Assembly (NCBI GenBank): GCA_965248855.1
Contig: CBDFKQ010000013.1
Coordinates: 62,001-126,000 of the forward strand
DNA: 64,000 nt
Direction of reading: 5' to 3'
Source: CBDFKQ01 sp965248855
Lineage (GTDB): Bacteria; Bacteroidota; Bacteroidia; Cytophagales; 172606-1
A program made the translations under genes and the position numbers. The notes beneath the pieces are model-generated. The model was not told the DNA's origin and ran no database searches. It saw only the letters and a program-made list of their open reading frames with translations. This document shows positions 55,950-64,000 of this stretch, piece by piece. Position 1 is the first letter of the stretch. Every line of letters begins with the position of its first letter.

Positions 55950-57827
55950 CTAATGAATGTTTTCTTCTTTCTTAATTACTTGATGTATTTCTTCTTCTTC
56001 TTCAAAATCTTCAGGCCTTTCGTGCGGAAGATTTGATTCAGGAGTATGACTAAGAGGAATATGTTGAGGAATAAAATCTTCTAATGCGCCCGGTTTGCTA
56101 TAATCATAAGCCCATCTATAAACTGAAGGAATTTCGCCAATCCAATTTCCATGACCGGGATTTATTGGTGCTGTCCACTCTAAAGTATTTGAATGCCAAG
56201 GGTTTTGAGGAGCTTTTCTGCCTTTAAAAATACTATAAAAGAAATTAAATGCAAAAGTAAACTGACCTAAAAATGTAAGGATTGCAGCCACGCTGATAAA
56301 CATTTGAAGATTTGCATACTTTGTAAATACAGGGAAACCGCTAAAAGAATAATACCTTCTTGGGAAACCGGCTATTCCAATATAATGCATTGGAAAGAAA
56401 ACAAGATAAATTCCAATAAAAGTCAACCAAAAATGCACATAACCCAATCTATCATCCATCATCCTACCAAACATTTTAGGAAACCAATGATAAATCCCGG
56501 CCATAAAGCCAAAGAAAGATACCCCCCCCATAACTAAATGAAAATGAGCTACAACAAAATATGTATCATGTAATTGAATATCTACTGCCGCATTCCCTAA
56601 TACAATCCCTGTTAAACCTCCGGAAATAAATAAAGAAACTAAACCTATTGAAAACAACATGGCCGGAGTAAAAATAATATTCCCTTTCCATAATGTTGTT
56701 AAATAATTAAATGATTTTACCGCTGATGGAACTGCTATAATAAGCGTGAGTAACATAAAAACAGAACCAAGGAAAGGATTCATGCCACTAAGAAACATAT
56801 GATGAGCCCATACCAGAAAAGATAAAAACATAATTCCTAACATAGAAAAAACCATCGCTTTATAACCAAAAATTGGCTTTCTAGAATTTGTCGCAATAAT
56901 TTCAGAAGTTATTCCTAATGCAGGCAATAATACTATATAAACTTCCGGATGACCTAAAAACCAAAATAAATGTTGGTATAAAATAGCACTTCCTCCCTCA
57001 TGAGATAAAGCTTCGCCACCAATATAAATATCAGATAAATAAAAACTTGTTCCGAATTCTCTATCAAAAATCATTAATAATGCTGCAGAAAATAATACCG
57101 GAAAAGAAAGAACTCCTAAAATAGCAGTAATTAAAAATGACCATATAGTTAGGGGTAAACGCCACATTGACATTCCTCTTGTCCTTAAATTTATAACTGT
57201 TGTTATGTAATTTATACTACCCAATAAGCTAGAAATAATAAACAAGGCCATTGAAATTAACCACATTGTCATACCGCCTTCAGATCCTAAAGAAGCGGAT
57301 TTAATTGCATTTAATGGAGGATATGAAGTCCATCCACCGGAGGCCGGTCCTGTAGATAAAAACAAAGATGTGAACATTACTGCACTGGAGAGAAAGAAAA
57401 ACCAGTATGACAGCATGTTTAAAAAGCCTGATGCCATATCTCTTGCACCAATCTGTAATGGTATTAGAAAGTTGGAAAAAGTACCACTTAAGCCGGCAGT
57501 TAATACAAAAAACACCATGATTGTACCATGCATTGTAACTAAAGCAAGATAAAAATTTGGATGTAATTTTCCACTATCTTCTATCCAACTGCCCAACAAG
57601 GGACGTAACCAATCCAACTTAGCTTCCGGAAAACCTAATTGAATACGAAATAAAATGGATAATAAACCTCCAATAAAAGCCCATACTAGGCCTGTAATTA
57701 AAAACTGTTTGCCAATTACTTTGTGATCTTCACTAAAAATATATTTACTCAGGAAGCTTTGAGGTTCATGATGTTCATCATGTTCATGAGCGTGATCTCC
57801 TTCATGTGATATTGCTGCTGACGACAT
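55950..57827 (-). CDS. coxA: Cytochrome c oxidase subunit I
   Basis: A 625-residue catalytic subunit of the heme-copper oxidase; twelve or more helices. The heme ligands are in 'VTMHGTIMVFF' and 'HTYFVVAHFHLVMGG' and the CuB site is in 'FWFLGHPEVYIVLLPALG' with the His-Tyr pair. It reduces O2 to water. The N-terminal His-rich stretch ('HEGDHAHEHDEHHEPQS') and acidic C-terminus are notable. It lies after coxB and before ctaA in the cluster. Confidence 0.95.
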   Translation of the reverse strand: MSSAAISHEGDHAHEHDEHHEPQSFLSKYIFSEDHKVIGKQFLITGLVWAFIGGLLSILFRIQLGFPEAKLDWLRPLLGSWIEDSGKLHPNFYLALVTMHGTIMVFFVLTAGLSGTFSNFLIPLQIGARDMASGFLNMLSYWFFFLSSAVMFTSLFLSTGPASGGWTSYPPLNAIKSASLGSEGGMTMWLISMALFIISSLLGSINYITTVINLRTRGMSMWRLPLTIWSFLITAILGVLSFPVLFSAALLMIFDREFGTSFYLSDIYIGGEALSHEGGSAILYQHLFWFLGHPEVYIVLLPALGITSEIIATNSRKPIFGYKAMVFSMLGIMFLSFLVWAHHMFLSGMNPFLGSVFMLLTLIIAVPSAVKSFNYLTTLWKGNIIFTPAMLFSIGLVSLFISGGLTGIVLGNAAVDIQLHDTYFVVAHFHLVMGGVSFFGFMAGIYHWFPKMFGRMMDDRLGYVHFWLTFIGIYLVFFPMHYIGIAGFPRRYYSFSGFPVFTKYANLQMFISVAAILTFLGQFTFAFNFFYSIFKGRKAPQNPWHSNTLEWTAPINPGHGNWIGEIPSVYRWAYDYSKPGALEDFIPQHIPLSHTPESNLPHERPEDFEEEEEIHQVIKKEENIH

Positions 57828-57858
57828 ATATGTACTATTTTGTTTTAAAACTAAATTT

Positions 57859-58998
57859 TTATTTATTATTTAAAGCTACTTTTTTATCTTCTTTCTTTGC
57901 CTCGTCTTGCTTTACATTATTCTTTTCACTTTTATCCGTACTTTCTGTTTTAGTAGGTTGATCTTCCGAACCAATTATCTTTAAAGCTTTTTCTTTTAAA
58001 TTTTCAGGTACTTTTGATAAATAATCTCTATTTGTTTGTAACCAAGGTTTTTGTGCTGCATACCATTTTTGATAATCTTCTTCTTCATCTACTACTAATG
58101 TTAACCTCATTCCAAAATGACCACGACCGCAAATTTCTGTACAAGCTATTTCATAATTAAAACCGGGATCTCCTAACTCTGTACGCATATCCGCTGTACT
58201 TTTAGTTGCTTCAAACCAAAATCTTGTTGGCATACCAGGAACTGCATCCATTTTTACACGCATATGAGGAATAAAAACACTATGCAAAACATCCCTCGCT
58301 CTTATTTTTAAAAGAACCGGTCTACCTTTCGGAATATGAATTTCTGTAGTACTAACAAAATCATCAAAAGAATGCTCATCTCTGAGATCAATTCCAAATT
58401 CATTGGCAGCATCAATTAACTTAAAATTATGAGTGCCTAAAATTTTATCTTCTTTACCGGGATAACGAACTTGCCAAGCAAATTGTTTGCCCATTATTTC
58501 TATTACTTCAGAATTTTTTGGTGCTTCAGAGGTTATATCATTCCAAACAAATAAACCTCCAATTATTAATCCCGTCATCACAATTGCCGGTATTCCGGTC
58601 CAAATAACTTCTAAAATAGTACTATGGAATTGAAATGAAGCCTTCCTATTTTCTTTATATTGAAATTGAAATGGAAAAAAGAATAATAAAATGTGTGTAA
58701 GAATAAAGGCAAAACCAATTACTGCCATTGTAACCCAAAACAAATAATCAGTTTCTACTCCATGTTTTGAAGAAGCTTCCGGAAGAAAATCCTTGGAAGC
58801 CTCCATTGCAGACCATACCATAGCAATTCCACCAATCACCAAAAAAATTGGAAATAAAGCTGCATTCACTTTATTAGATAAACCGGCTCTTTTTTGAGAA
58901 GAATCTCTCACAACTGATATCAATGATTGTACCCTGAAAATCATAAACAGGATTACAATAACGAATACAATACCAACGCCTATAATAAAATTTGTCAT
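57859..58998 (-). CDS. coxB: Cytochrome c oxidase subunit II
   Basis: A 379-residue subunit with about three N-terminal helices (an additional one before the usual two). A cupredoxin domain carries the CuA ligands in 'YEIACTEICGRGHFGMRL'. It receives electrons for subunit I. The C-terminal about 50 residues are Lys/Glu-rich and probably disordered. No heme c domain is fused. Next to it on the same strand are actF and coxA. Confidence 0.93.
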   Translation of the reverse strand: MTNFIIGVGIVFVIVILFMIFRVQSLISVVRDSSQKRAGLSNKVNAALFPIFLVIGGIAMVWSAMEASKDFLPEASSKHGVETDYLFWVTMAVIGFAFILTHILLFFFPFQFQYKENRKASFQFHSTILEVIWTGIPAIVMTGLIIGGLFVWNDITSEAPKNSEVIEIMGKQFAWQVRYPGKEDKILGTHNFKLIDAANEFGIDLRDEHSFDDFVSTTEIHIPKGRPVLLKIRARDVLHSVFIPHMRVKMDAVPGMPTRFWFEATKSTADMRTELGDPGFNYEIACTEICGRGHFGMRLTLVVDEEEDYQKWYAAQKPWLQTNRDYLSKVPENLKEKALKIIGSEDQPTKTESTDKSEKNNVKQDEAKKEDKKVALNNK

Positions 58999-59053
58999 GT
59001 CTGTCAGGTATTATTAATAATTATATTTCAATTTAACTTTATAAATAATTGGA

Positions 59054-60343
59054 TTAAATATCATGATGCATACTCTCTTCCAACATAGGGTGATTTTTTG
59101 GTATCAACAATGCCTTTCCAAGATTACTTCCAACTACTAATATAAATCCACCGGCATATATAGCAATAAAGCCCAATTCGATAAAACTTATACCGCCTTT
59201 ATCACCTAATGTAAACGGCATAACCATTAAATAAAAATCTAACCAATGCCCTACAATAATTCCACATGCTGCTACTTTTAATAAAATCATGTACCTCTTT
59301 GCATCTCTAGTCATTAAAAATAGAAATGGAAACACAAAATTTATTATAAGATTAAAGAAGAATAGAAACTTATACATTCCTCCAAATCCATTTAATAAAG
59401 TGTGAAAACGGATTGTTTCTTCCGGGATACCTGCGTAGTATATAAGCAAGAATTGGCTAAACCATATATAGGTCCAAAAAATACTAAAAGCAAACATAAA
59501 CTTTCCTAAATCGTGTAAATGGCTTGAATTAACCATTTTTAAATAACCTGCATTTTTTAAAGAAACTACTGTTAAAGTTATAACTGCTAAACCGGTAACA
59601 AACCAACTTGCAAAAACATACCATCCGAACATTGTACTAAACCAATGAGTATCCAAAGATAGAACCCAATCCCAAGCTGATGTTGATGAAGTTACAGCAA
59701 ATACTATTATAAATATTATCGACCAAAAACTTTGTTTTTCATAATACTTTACATTTTTATCAAAGTCTTCTTGTAAGGATAATTTTCTTAGTTTTAAAAA
59801 TATCCAATACCACAATCCAAAATATGCAACCATTCTTAATATAAAGAACGGTACATTTAAATAAGCTGACTTACCTGAGATCAGTTTATCCTCTTCCATA
59901 ATTCCAGGATGTGTCCAATGAAACAATCCTTGATGACCAACTAACAAGCTTGCAATAAAAACCAAAACCATTAAGGCTCCCGTAATTGGTAGAAAATATC
60001 CAAAACTTTGAGGAATACGAATAATTGAAGAAGACCATCCTGCCTGGGCTACAAATTGAAATGCAACAAAGAAAACGCCAATGATGGCTATACCTGTAAA
60101 ATATACATTATTCAACCACAAGTTGGCTAGAATTATTTTTAATAAGCTTGCACTATGACCATGTTCAGCATTTGTATGAGCTCCATGTTCATTATTTACT
60201 TCGTGAGGTAAAAGATAAAAAAAAGCAATACCAAGTATAACTAAAATGAAACCAACAATAATTGCTGTATATGCACCTTTACGTGTTCGGTCCTCAAAAA
60301 CATATTGTTCTTCTACAGGAAAATCCGTGTGATGTTCTACCAT
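59054..60343 (-). CDS. actF: Alternative complex III subunit ActF
   Basis: A 429-residue integral membrane subunit with about ten helices. The pattern ('AWDWVLSLDTHWFSTMFGWYV', 'FSQFLLIYYAGIPEET') matches the ActF-type quinol:cytochrome c oxidoreductase subunit related to NrfD/ActC. It forms part of the membrane scaffold and quinone/proton region. It follows actE and is followed by coxB, the usual order. Confidence 0.9.
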   Translation of the reverse strand: MVEHHTDFPVEEQYVFEDRTRKGAYTAIIVGFILVILGIAFFYLLPHEVNNEHGAHTNAEHGHSASLLKIILANLWLNNVYFTGIAIIGVFFVAFQFVAQAGWSSSIIRIPQSFGYFLPITGALMVLVFIASLLVGHQGLFHWTHPGIMEEDKLISGKSAYLNVPFFILRMVAYFGLWYWIFLKLRKLSLQEDFDKNVKYYEKQSFWSIIFIIVFAVTSSTSAWDWVLSLDTHWFSTMFGWYVFASWFVTGLAVITLTVVSLKNAGYLKMVNSSHLHDLGKFMFAFSIFWTYIWFSQFLLIYYAGIPEETIRFHTLLNGFGGMYKFLFFFNLIINFVFPFLFLMTRDAKRYMILLKVAACGIIVGHWLDFYLMVMPFTLGDKGGISFIELGFIAIYAGGFILVVGSNLGKALLIPKNHPMLEESMHHDI

Positions 60344-60407
60344 TTTAAAATTGTATATAATGTTTTATAAATTGTAATAAAATCCTCAATGAAAAAAAAT
60401 CTAAATA

Positions 60408-61064
60408 CTATTGTTGTTGTAATTTATGTACGTAATGAACAATTTTCCACCTGTCAATAGGACTAATTTGAGATCCATGAGGCCACATTAGACCTTTTCC
60501 GAATGTAATTGTATGAAAAATATGTCCGTCATTTAGAAATTTTAAACCTGCACTATTATATGCAGGAACACCTTTGTATTTATCAGCTACTTTACCATCA
60601 GCCTTACCATCTTTTCCATGACAATGAGAACAAAAATTTAAATACAACTGCTCACCTTCAGCTAAGGTCTTAGCATTTAAAGGTACGGGATTGTTTAATG
60701 TCTTTTCAGAAATGCCCATGCTATCTCTGTGAATATTATAAACCATTAAATCTACAACTGCACTATCACCTTCACCAAATGAAGTTTTATAATTTCTTCT
60801 GGAAATGGTTCCCTTTACAGGCAAACGCATATTCATTTTATGAGGATTTAAAGTATTAGAGTTATAATATCCCTTATTATCTTCTCTATCGCCTCTCCAT
60901 TTACCAATTGTTGTATCTGTTATTTGAGATAATGGATCAAAAGCTATAGAATGATACATATCAGGTGCATATTCTAAACCGGGGCTATTAGGATTTTTAC
61001 TGCAAGAGGCAAAAATTAAAACTGCCAAAGCAAATAAATAATTTTTTATAAACAGATTTTTCAT
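60408..61064 (-). CDS. actE: Alternative complex III subunit ActE, lipoprotein cytochrome c
   Basis: A 218-residue lipoprotein cytochrome c. The lipobox IFASC puts the lipidated Cys at 21. The single heme is bound at Cys145, Cys148 and His149 in NFCSHCHGKDG. A Met near 'GLMWPHGSQ' (about 195) may be the second ligand. It acts on the periplasmic side of the complex, carrying electrons toward the oxidase. Neighbours are actD and actF. Confidence 0.93.
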   Translation of the reverse strand: MKNLFIKNYLFALAVLIFASCSKNPNSPGLEYAPDMYHSIAFDPLSQITDTTIGKWRGDREDNKGYYNSNTLNPHKMNMRLPVKGTISRRNYKTSFGEGDSAVVDLMVYNIHRDSMGISEKTLNNPVPLNAKTLAEGEQLYLNFCSHCHGKDGKADGKVADKYKGVPAYNSAGLKFLNDGHIFHTITFGKGLMWPHGSQISPIDRWKIVHYVHKLQQQ

Positions 61065-61107
61065 TTTGTATATAACAAATGTTTCTAAATATTTTAATCT
61101 GAATTAA

Positions 61108-61644
61108 TTAAGCAAATTGCTTTTCATTAACTTCAGCGGCTCCATTTTCTTTAAGTACATTACTTATATCATCCGCAGACATTGAATTAGAGCTTAAATC
61201 AACAGCCATTATAAATTTATCATCAGTACTCCTTATATCAAACATTTTAGGATTTTTACCGGGATATAAATCATTTGAAAGTAAAAATGTTCCTACCATT
61301 CCCAAGGCAGACAATAAAACTGTTAATTCAAATGTAATAGGAATAAAGTTAGGTAACGGCCAATGGTCTTTACCACCAACAATGACAGGCCAATCTAATG
61401 TTAACATATATGTCATCATTGTTAAAGCAAGAGTAGTACCAGTTGCACCAAATAAAAATGCTGCCTTTGGTAAACGACTTTTTTTATAACCCAAAGCAAT
61501 ATCAAGACCATGTATAGGATATGGTGAATAAACTTCATGAATATTTACTCCGCTACTTTTAAGATTTCTGACAGCTTTCATTAAGATATCTTCATCTTCA
61601 AAAACACCCACTAAATATTTTTCGTTTTCGATATGGTTTACCAT
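61108..61644 (-). CDS. actD: Alternative complex III subunit ActD (DUF3341)
   Basis: A 178-residue DUF3341 membrane subunit with two helices (about 63-82 and 98-122). The start 'YLVGVFEDEDILMKAVRNLK' and 'EVYSPYPIHGLDIALG' are typical. It is a structural subunit of the complex, with its N-terminal part in the cytoplasm. It lies between actC and actE. Confidence 0.92.
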   Translation of the reverse strand: MVNHIENEKYLVGVFEDEDILMKAVRNLKSSGVNIHEVYSPYPIHGLDIALGYKKSRLPKAAFLFGATGTTLALTMMTYMLTLDWPVIVGGKDHWPLPNFIPITFELTVLLSALGMVGTFLLSNDLYPGKNPKMFDIRSTDDKFIMAVDLSSNSMSADDISNVLKENGAAEVNEKQFA

Positions 61645-61693
61645 TTCTAAATCATAATTAATTAATACTGACTGATAACACTAATATAACCTT

Positions 61694-63142
61694 CTAGATG
61701 GATTGAATGTTTGTTCCATCAATATTTTCATTTGTATGTGCAACACTTTTTTCACTATGCGTATCAATTGAATGCCTTTTAAAAACTCCTTTTTCAGAAG
61801 AAGATTTTAATATAGCTTTTACCTCTGCCATATTTATTACAGGAAGAAATTTAGCAAATAAAAAGAAAGCTGTAAAGAAAATACCAAATGTGAAAAGATA
61901 ATCTAAAACGTCATATGTTGTAGGATGAAACATTACCCAACTTGATGGAAGCCAATCCCTGTGTAAAGAAGTCACTATAATAACAAATCTTTCAAACCAC
62001 ATCCCAATATTTACAATTATAGAAATGACAAATGTAGCAGCAATGCTTCTTCGAATTTTAGTAAACCAAAATAATTGAGGTGAAATAACATTACAAGTCA
62101 TCATTGACCAATATGCCCACCAATAAGGTCCTGAAAATCTATTTATAAATGCATATTGCTCACCTTGAACTCCTGAATACCAGGCCATAAATAATTCAGT
62201 AATATAAGCAACTCCAACTATAGATCCGGTTAAAATAATAACCTTATTCATAGAATCTATATGTTCAATTGTAATATAATCTTGTAAATAAAATACTTCT
62301 CTTGTTACAATCATTAAGGTAAGTACCATTGCAAAACCTGAAAAAATGGCTCCTGCTACAAAGTAGGGTGGGAATATTGTTGTATGCCAGCCTGGAATAA
62401 CAGACGTTGCAAAGTCCATTGATACTATTGTATGTACTGAAAGTACTAATGGTGTTGAAAGACCTGCTAATATTAAGCTTACTGCTTCGTATCTTGCCCA
62501 CGTTTTTGCACCGCCTTCCCATCCAAAACTTAGTATTCCATAAGCGATTCTTGAAATCTTATTTGTTGCTCTGTCGCGAATTGTAGCAAGATCAGGAATC
62601 AAACCAATATACCAGAAAACTATAGATACTGTTAAATAAGTACTAATTGCAAAAACATCCCACACAAGAGGTGAATTAAAATTTACCCATAACGAACCAA
62701 AAGTATTTGGTAAAGGTAATGCCCAATATCCAACCCATGTACGACCCATGTGAAGAAGAATAAACGTACCGGCGCAAAGTACAGCAAATATTGTCATTGC
62801 TTCTGCAGCTCTGTTAATAGATGTTCTCCATTTTTGACGAAACAATAATAAAATAGCAGAAATAAGAGTACCCGCGTGACCAATACCAACCCACCAAACA
62901 AAGTTTGTAATATCCCATGCCCAACCAACAGTTTTATTTAATCCCCAACGACCAATACCATCCCATAAAGTTCTATATGCTCCATAGCCGCCAATAATTA
63001 AAATAATTACAGAAATAATGAAGGCTACTGTCCATAATAAGGTAGGCTTTGCTTCCACCTGACGACAAATATCGTCTGTAACATCACTATATGTTTTGCC
63101 ACCTGTTACTAATGGTGGTCTGACTTCTGAAGTAACGTTCAT
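61694..63142 (-). CDS. actC: Alternative complex III subunit ActC (NrfD-like)
   Basis: A 482-residue NrfD/PsrC-type membrane subunit with about ten helices. The quinol-binding region is in this family. 'VWWVGIGHAGTLISAILLLF' and 'PYFVAGAIFSGFAMVLTLMI' are typical. It links quinol oxidation to the Fe-S subunit ActB. Start ATG 63142 fits. It lies between actB and actD. Confidence 0.93.
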   Translation of the reverse strand: MNVTSEVRPPLVTGGKTYSDVTDDICRQVEAKPTLLWTVAFIISVIILIIGGYGAYRTLWDGIGRWGLNKTVGWAWDITNFVWWVGIGHAGTLISAILLLFRQKWRTSINRAAEAMTIFAVLCAGTFILLHMGRTWVGYWALPLPNTFGSLWVNFNSPLVWDVFAISTYLTVSIVFWYIGLIPDLATIRDRATNKISRIAYGILSFGWEGGAKTWARYEAVSLILAGLSTPLVLSVHTIVSMDFATSVIPGWHTTIFPPYFVAGAIFSGFAMVLTLMIVTREVFYLQDYITIEHIDSMNKVIILTGSIVGVAYITELFMAWYSGVQGEQYAFINRFSGPYWWAYWSMMTCNVISPQLFWFTKIRRSIAATFVISIIVNIGMWFERFVIIVTSLHRDWLPSSWVMFHPTTYDVLDYLFTFGIFFTAFFLFAKFLPVINMAEVKAILKSSSEKGVFKRHSIDTHSEKSVAHTNENIDGTNIQSI

Positions 63143-63216
63143 GATATTCTGTATTAAGAGTTTTTACTCTGATTTTATATTTTGATTTGAGTAAGTCCGA
63201 ATTATATTAATATCAA

Positions 63217-64000
63217 TTAATTATGTATACTATGAGTTTTATCTTCATGTTCTACCTTTTTATTGTGGTTGTTAATCCCGGTATCAACCAAATCTTTATT
63301 TCTAATTTTAGTTAAATAAGAAACAACCGGTTGAACATTTATATCTTCTAAAACTACGAAATTACGTTCTTTAAATTCACCGGTTTTAATTTGTGAAACT
63401 TTACTTTCAGTATTGTTCATATCTCCAAACACGATCGCTTCTGTAGGACAAGATTGTTGACAAGCTGTTAATATTTCACCATCGACAACTTTTCTTCTTT
63501 CCTTTTTAGCTTCAAGTTTTCCTGCCTGAATACGTTGAACGCACATAGAGCATTTTTCAATAACTCCACGGCTTCTTACAGTAACATCAGGGTTCAAAAC
63601 CATCTTACCAAGGTCACTATCCATATAACCCGGATATTCCTTATTATTAAAATATTTAAACCAGTTAAAACGACGAACTTTATAAGGGCAGTTATTAGCA
63701 CAATAACGAGTACCAATGCAACGATTATAGGTCATCTGGTTTAACCCTTCTGAACTATGTGTAGTTGCCAAAACAGGGCAAACTGATTCACAAGGAGCAT
63801 TTTTACAATGTTGGCAAAGCATCGGTTGGAAAGCAACTTCCGGATTTTCGGAAGCAATTTCCATTGCTGCATAACCACTTATTGTTTGGTTTTCTGCCGG
63901 TGCATCACTGCTATAATACCTATCAATCCTTAACCAGTGCATTTCACGGCGATTAATAACTTCTTGTCTTCCAACAACAGCGATATTATTTTCTGCCTGA
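63217..64000 (-). CDS. actB: Alternative complex III subunit ActB, iron-sulfur part (truncated by window edge)
   Basis: Only the C-terminal Fe-S part is in the window; the frame runs on past 64000 with no stop, so ATG 63942 is internal. Cysteine clusters 'MLCQHCKNAPCESVC', 'YNRCIGTRYCANNCP', 'EKCSMCVQRI' and 'ACQQSCPTEA' give several [4Fe-4S] or [3Fe-4S] sites. In ActB these follow a molybdopterin-oxidoreductase-like domain lacking the cofactor, which lies outside. It accepts electrons from quinol. Confidence 0.93.
   Translation of the reverse strand, partial: QAENNIAVVGRQEVINRREMHWLRIDRYYSSDAPAENQTISGYAAMEIASENPEVAFQPMLCQHCKNAPCESVCPVLATTHSSEGLNQMTYNRCIGTRYCANNCPYKVRRFNWFKYFNNKEYPGYMDSDLGKMVLNPDVTVRSRGVIEKCSMCVQRIQAGKLEAKKERRKVVDGEILTACQQSCPTEAIVFGDMNNTESKVSQIKTGEFKERNFVVLEDINVQPVVSYLTKIRNKDLVDTGINNHNKKVEHEDKTHSIHN

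Noticed and set aside
1..64000. tRNA, rRNA, CRISPR, prophage or insertion sequence
   Set aside because: No cloverleaf-like TpsiC motifs, rRNA blocks, repeat-spacer arrays, transposase or phage genes were recognised by eye; a tRNA search program and an HMM search would be needed to exclude small ones.

Overview
The window is about 64 kb of low-GC DNA from a member of the Bacteroidota. The order cannot be fixed from the sequence alone. The evidence is the gene families (a large LptD-like protein, a PorP/SprF-type protein, a C-terminal type IX sorting-like tail on a secreted protease, GIN/DUF2807 and DUF1573 proteins, alternative complex III feeding a caa3-type oxidase) and several -7 promoter boxes of the Bacteroidota form TAnnTTTG. 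It looks like chromosomal housekeeping and envelope DNA. No prophage, transposase, CRISPR array, tRNA or rRNA was recognised.

Layout. 0-7 kb: DUF1573 protein, LptD-like protein (minus), and divergent from it an amidase-MCE-bioF operon. 7-16 kb: acidic protein, sialate O-acetylesterase, peroxiredoxin, OsmC, secreted M43 metalloprotease, the Fe-S pair nifU/mrp, an RMD1/DUF155 membrane protein and a CoA-binding protein. 16-20 kb: ppk1 and gyrB. 20-28 kb: a multi-PAS histidine kinase, accC, a second histidine kinase with a 63-bp tandem repeat, and a glycine-zipper stress protein. 28-34 kb: TPR protein, ferredoxin-NADP reductase with its [2Fe-2S] ferredoxin, typA and AMP nucleosidase. 34-40 kb: an exopolysaccharide locus (GT4, polymerase/ligase-like protein, half-length TolC, GT2, and a sugar transferase with a degenerate receiver domain coupled to a stand-alone receiver). 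40-48 kb: a PorP-SPOR fusion, gpsA, a hlyD-tolC pair, the serine dehydratase beta subunit, a class IV aminotransferase and a GIN protein. 48.6-51.3 kb: an Old Yellow Enzyme gene, an ArsR regulator, DUF983, a hidden CxxC membrane protein and DUF420, several of them frame-broken. 51.3-64 kb: an uninterrupted minus-strand respiratory cluster actB-C-D-E-F, coxB, coxA, ctaA, ctaB, two cox3-type genes, cox4 and SCO. Together these encode quinol oxidation, oxygen reduction, heme A synthesis and copper delivery; actB runs off the right edge.

Main oddities. (1) Seven genes carry twelve single-base frame breaks. Most lie in short homopolymers, nearly all are +1, and they cluster at 23-28 kb and 47-51.3 kb. 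Repairing them in silico restores full family-length proteins. This looks more like local consensus error than decay, but slippage cannot be excluded. (2) The apparent N-terminus of ppk1 is encoded by a perfect hairpin that is better read as the gyrB terminator. (3) A sugar transferase carries a phosphorylation-dead receiver domain and overlaps a real receiver gene. (4) A PorP/SprF-like protein ends in a peptidoglycan-binding SPOR-like domain, with a perfect 18-bp palindrome upstream. (5) Histidine kinase 2 has a 21-residue (three-heptad) repeat that appears to have grown by 126-bp dimers.
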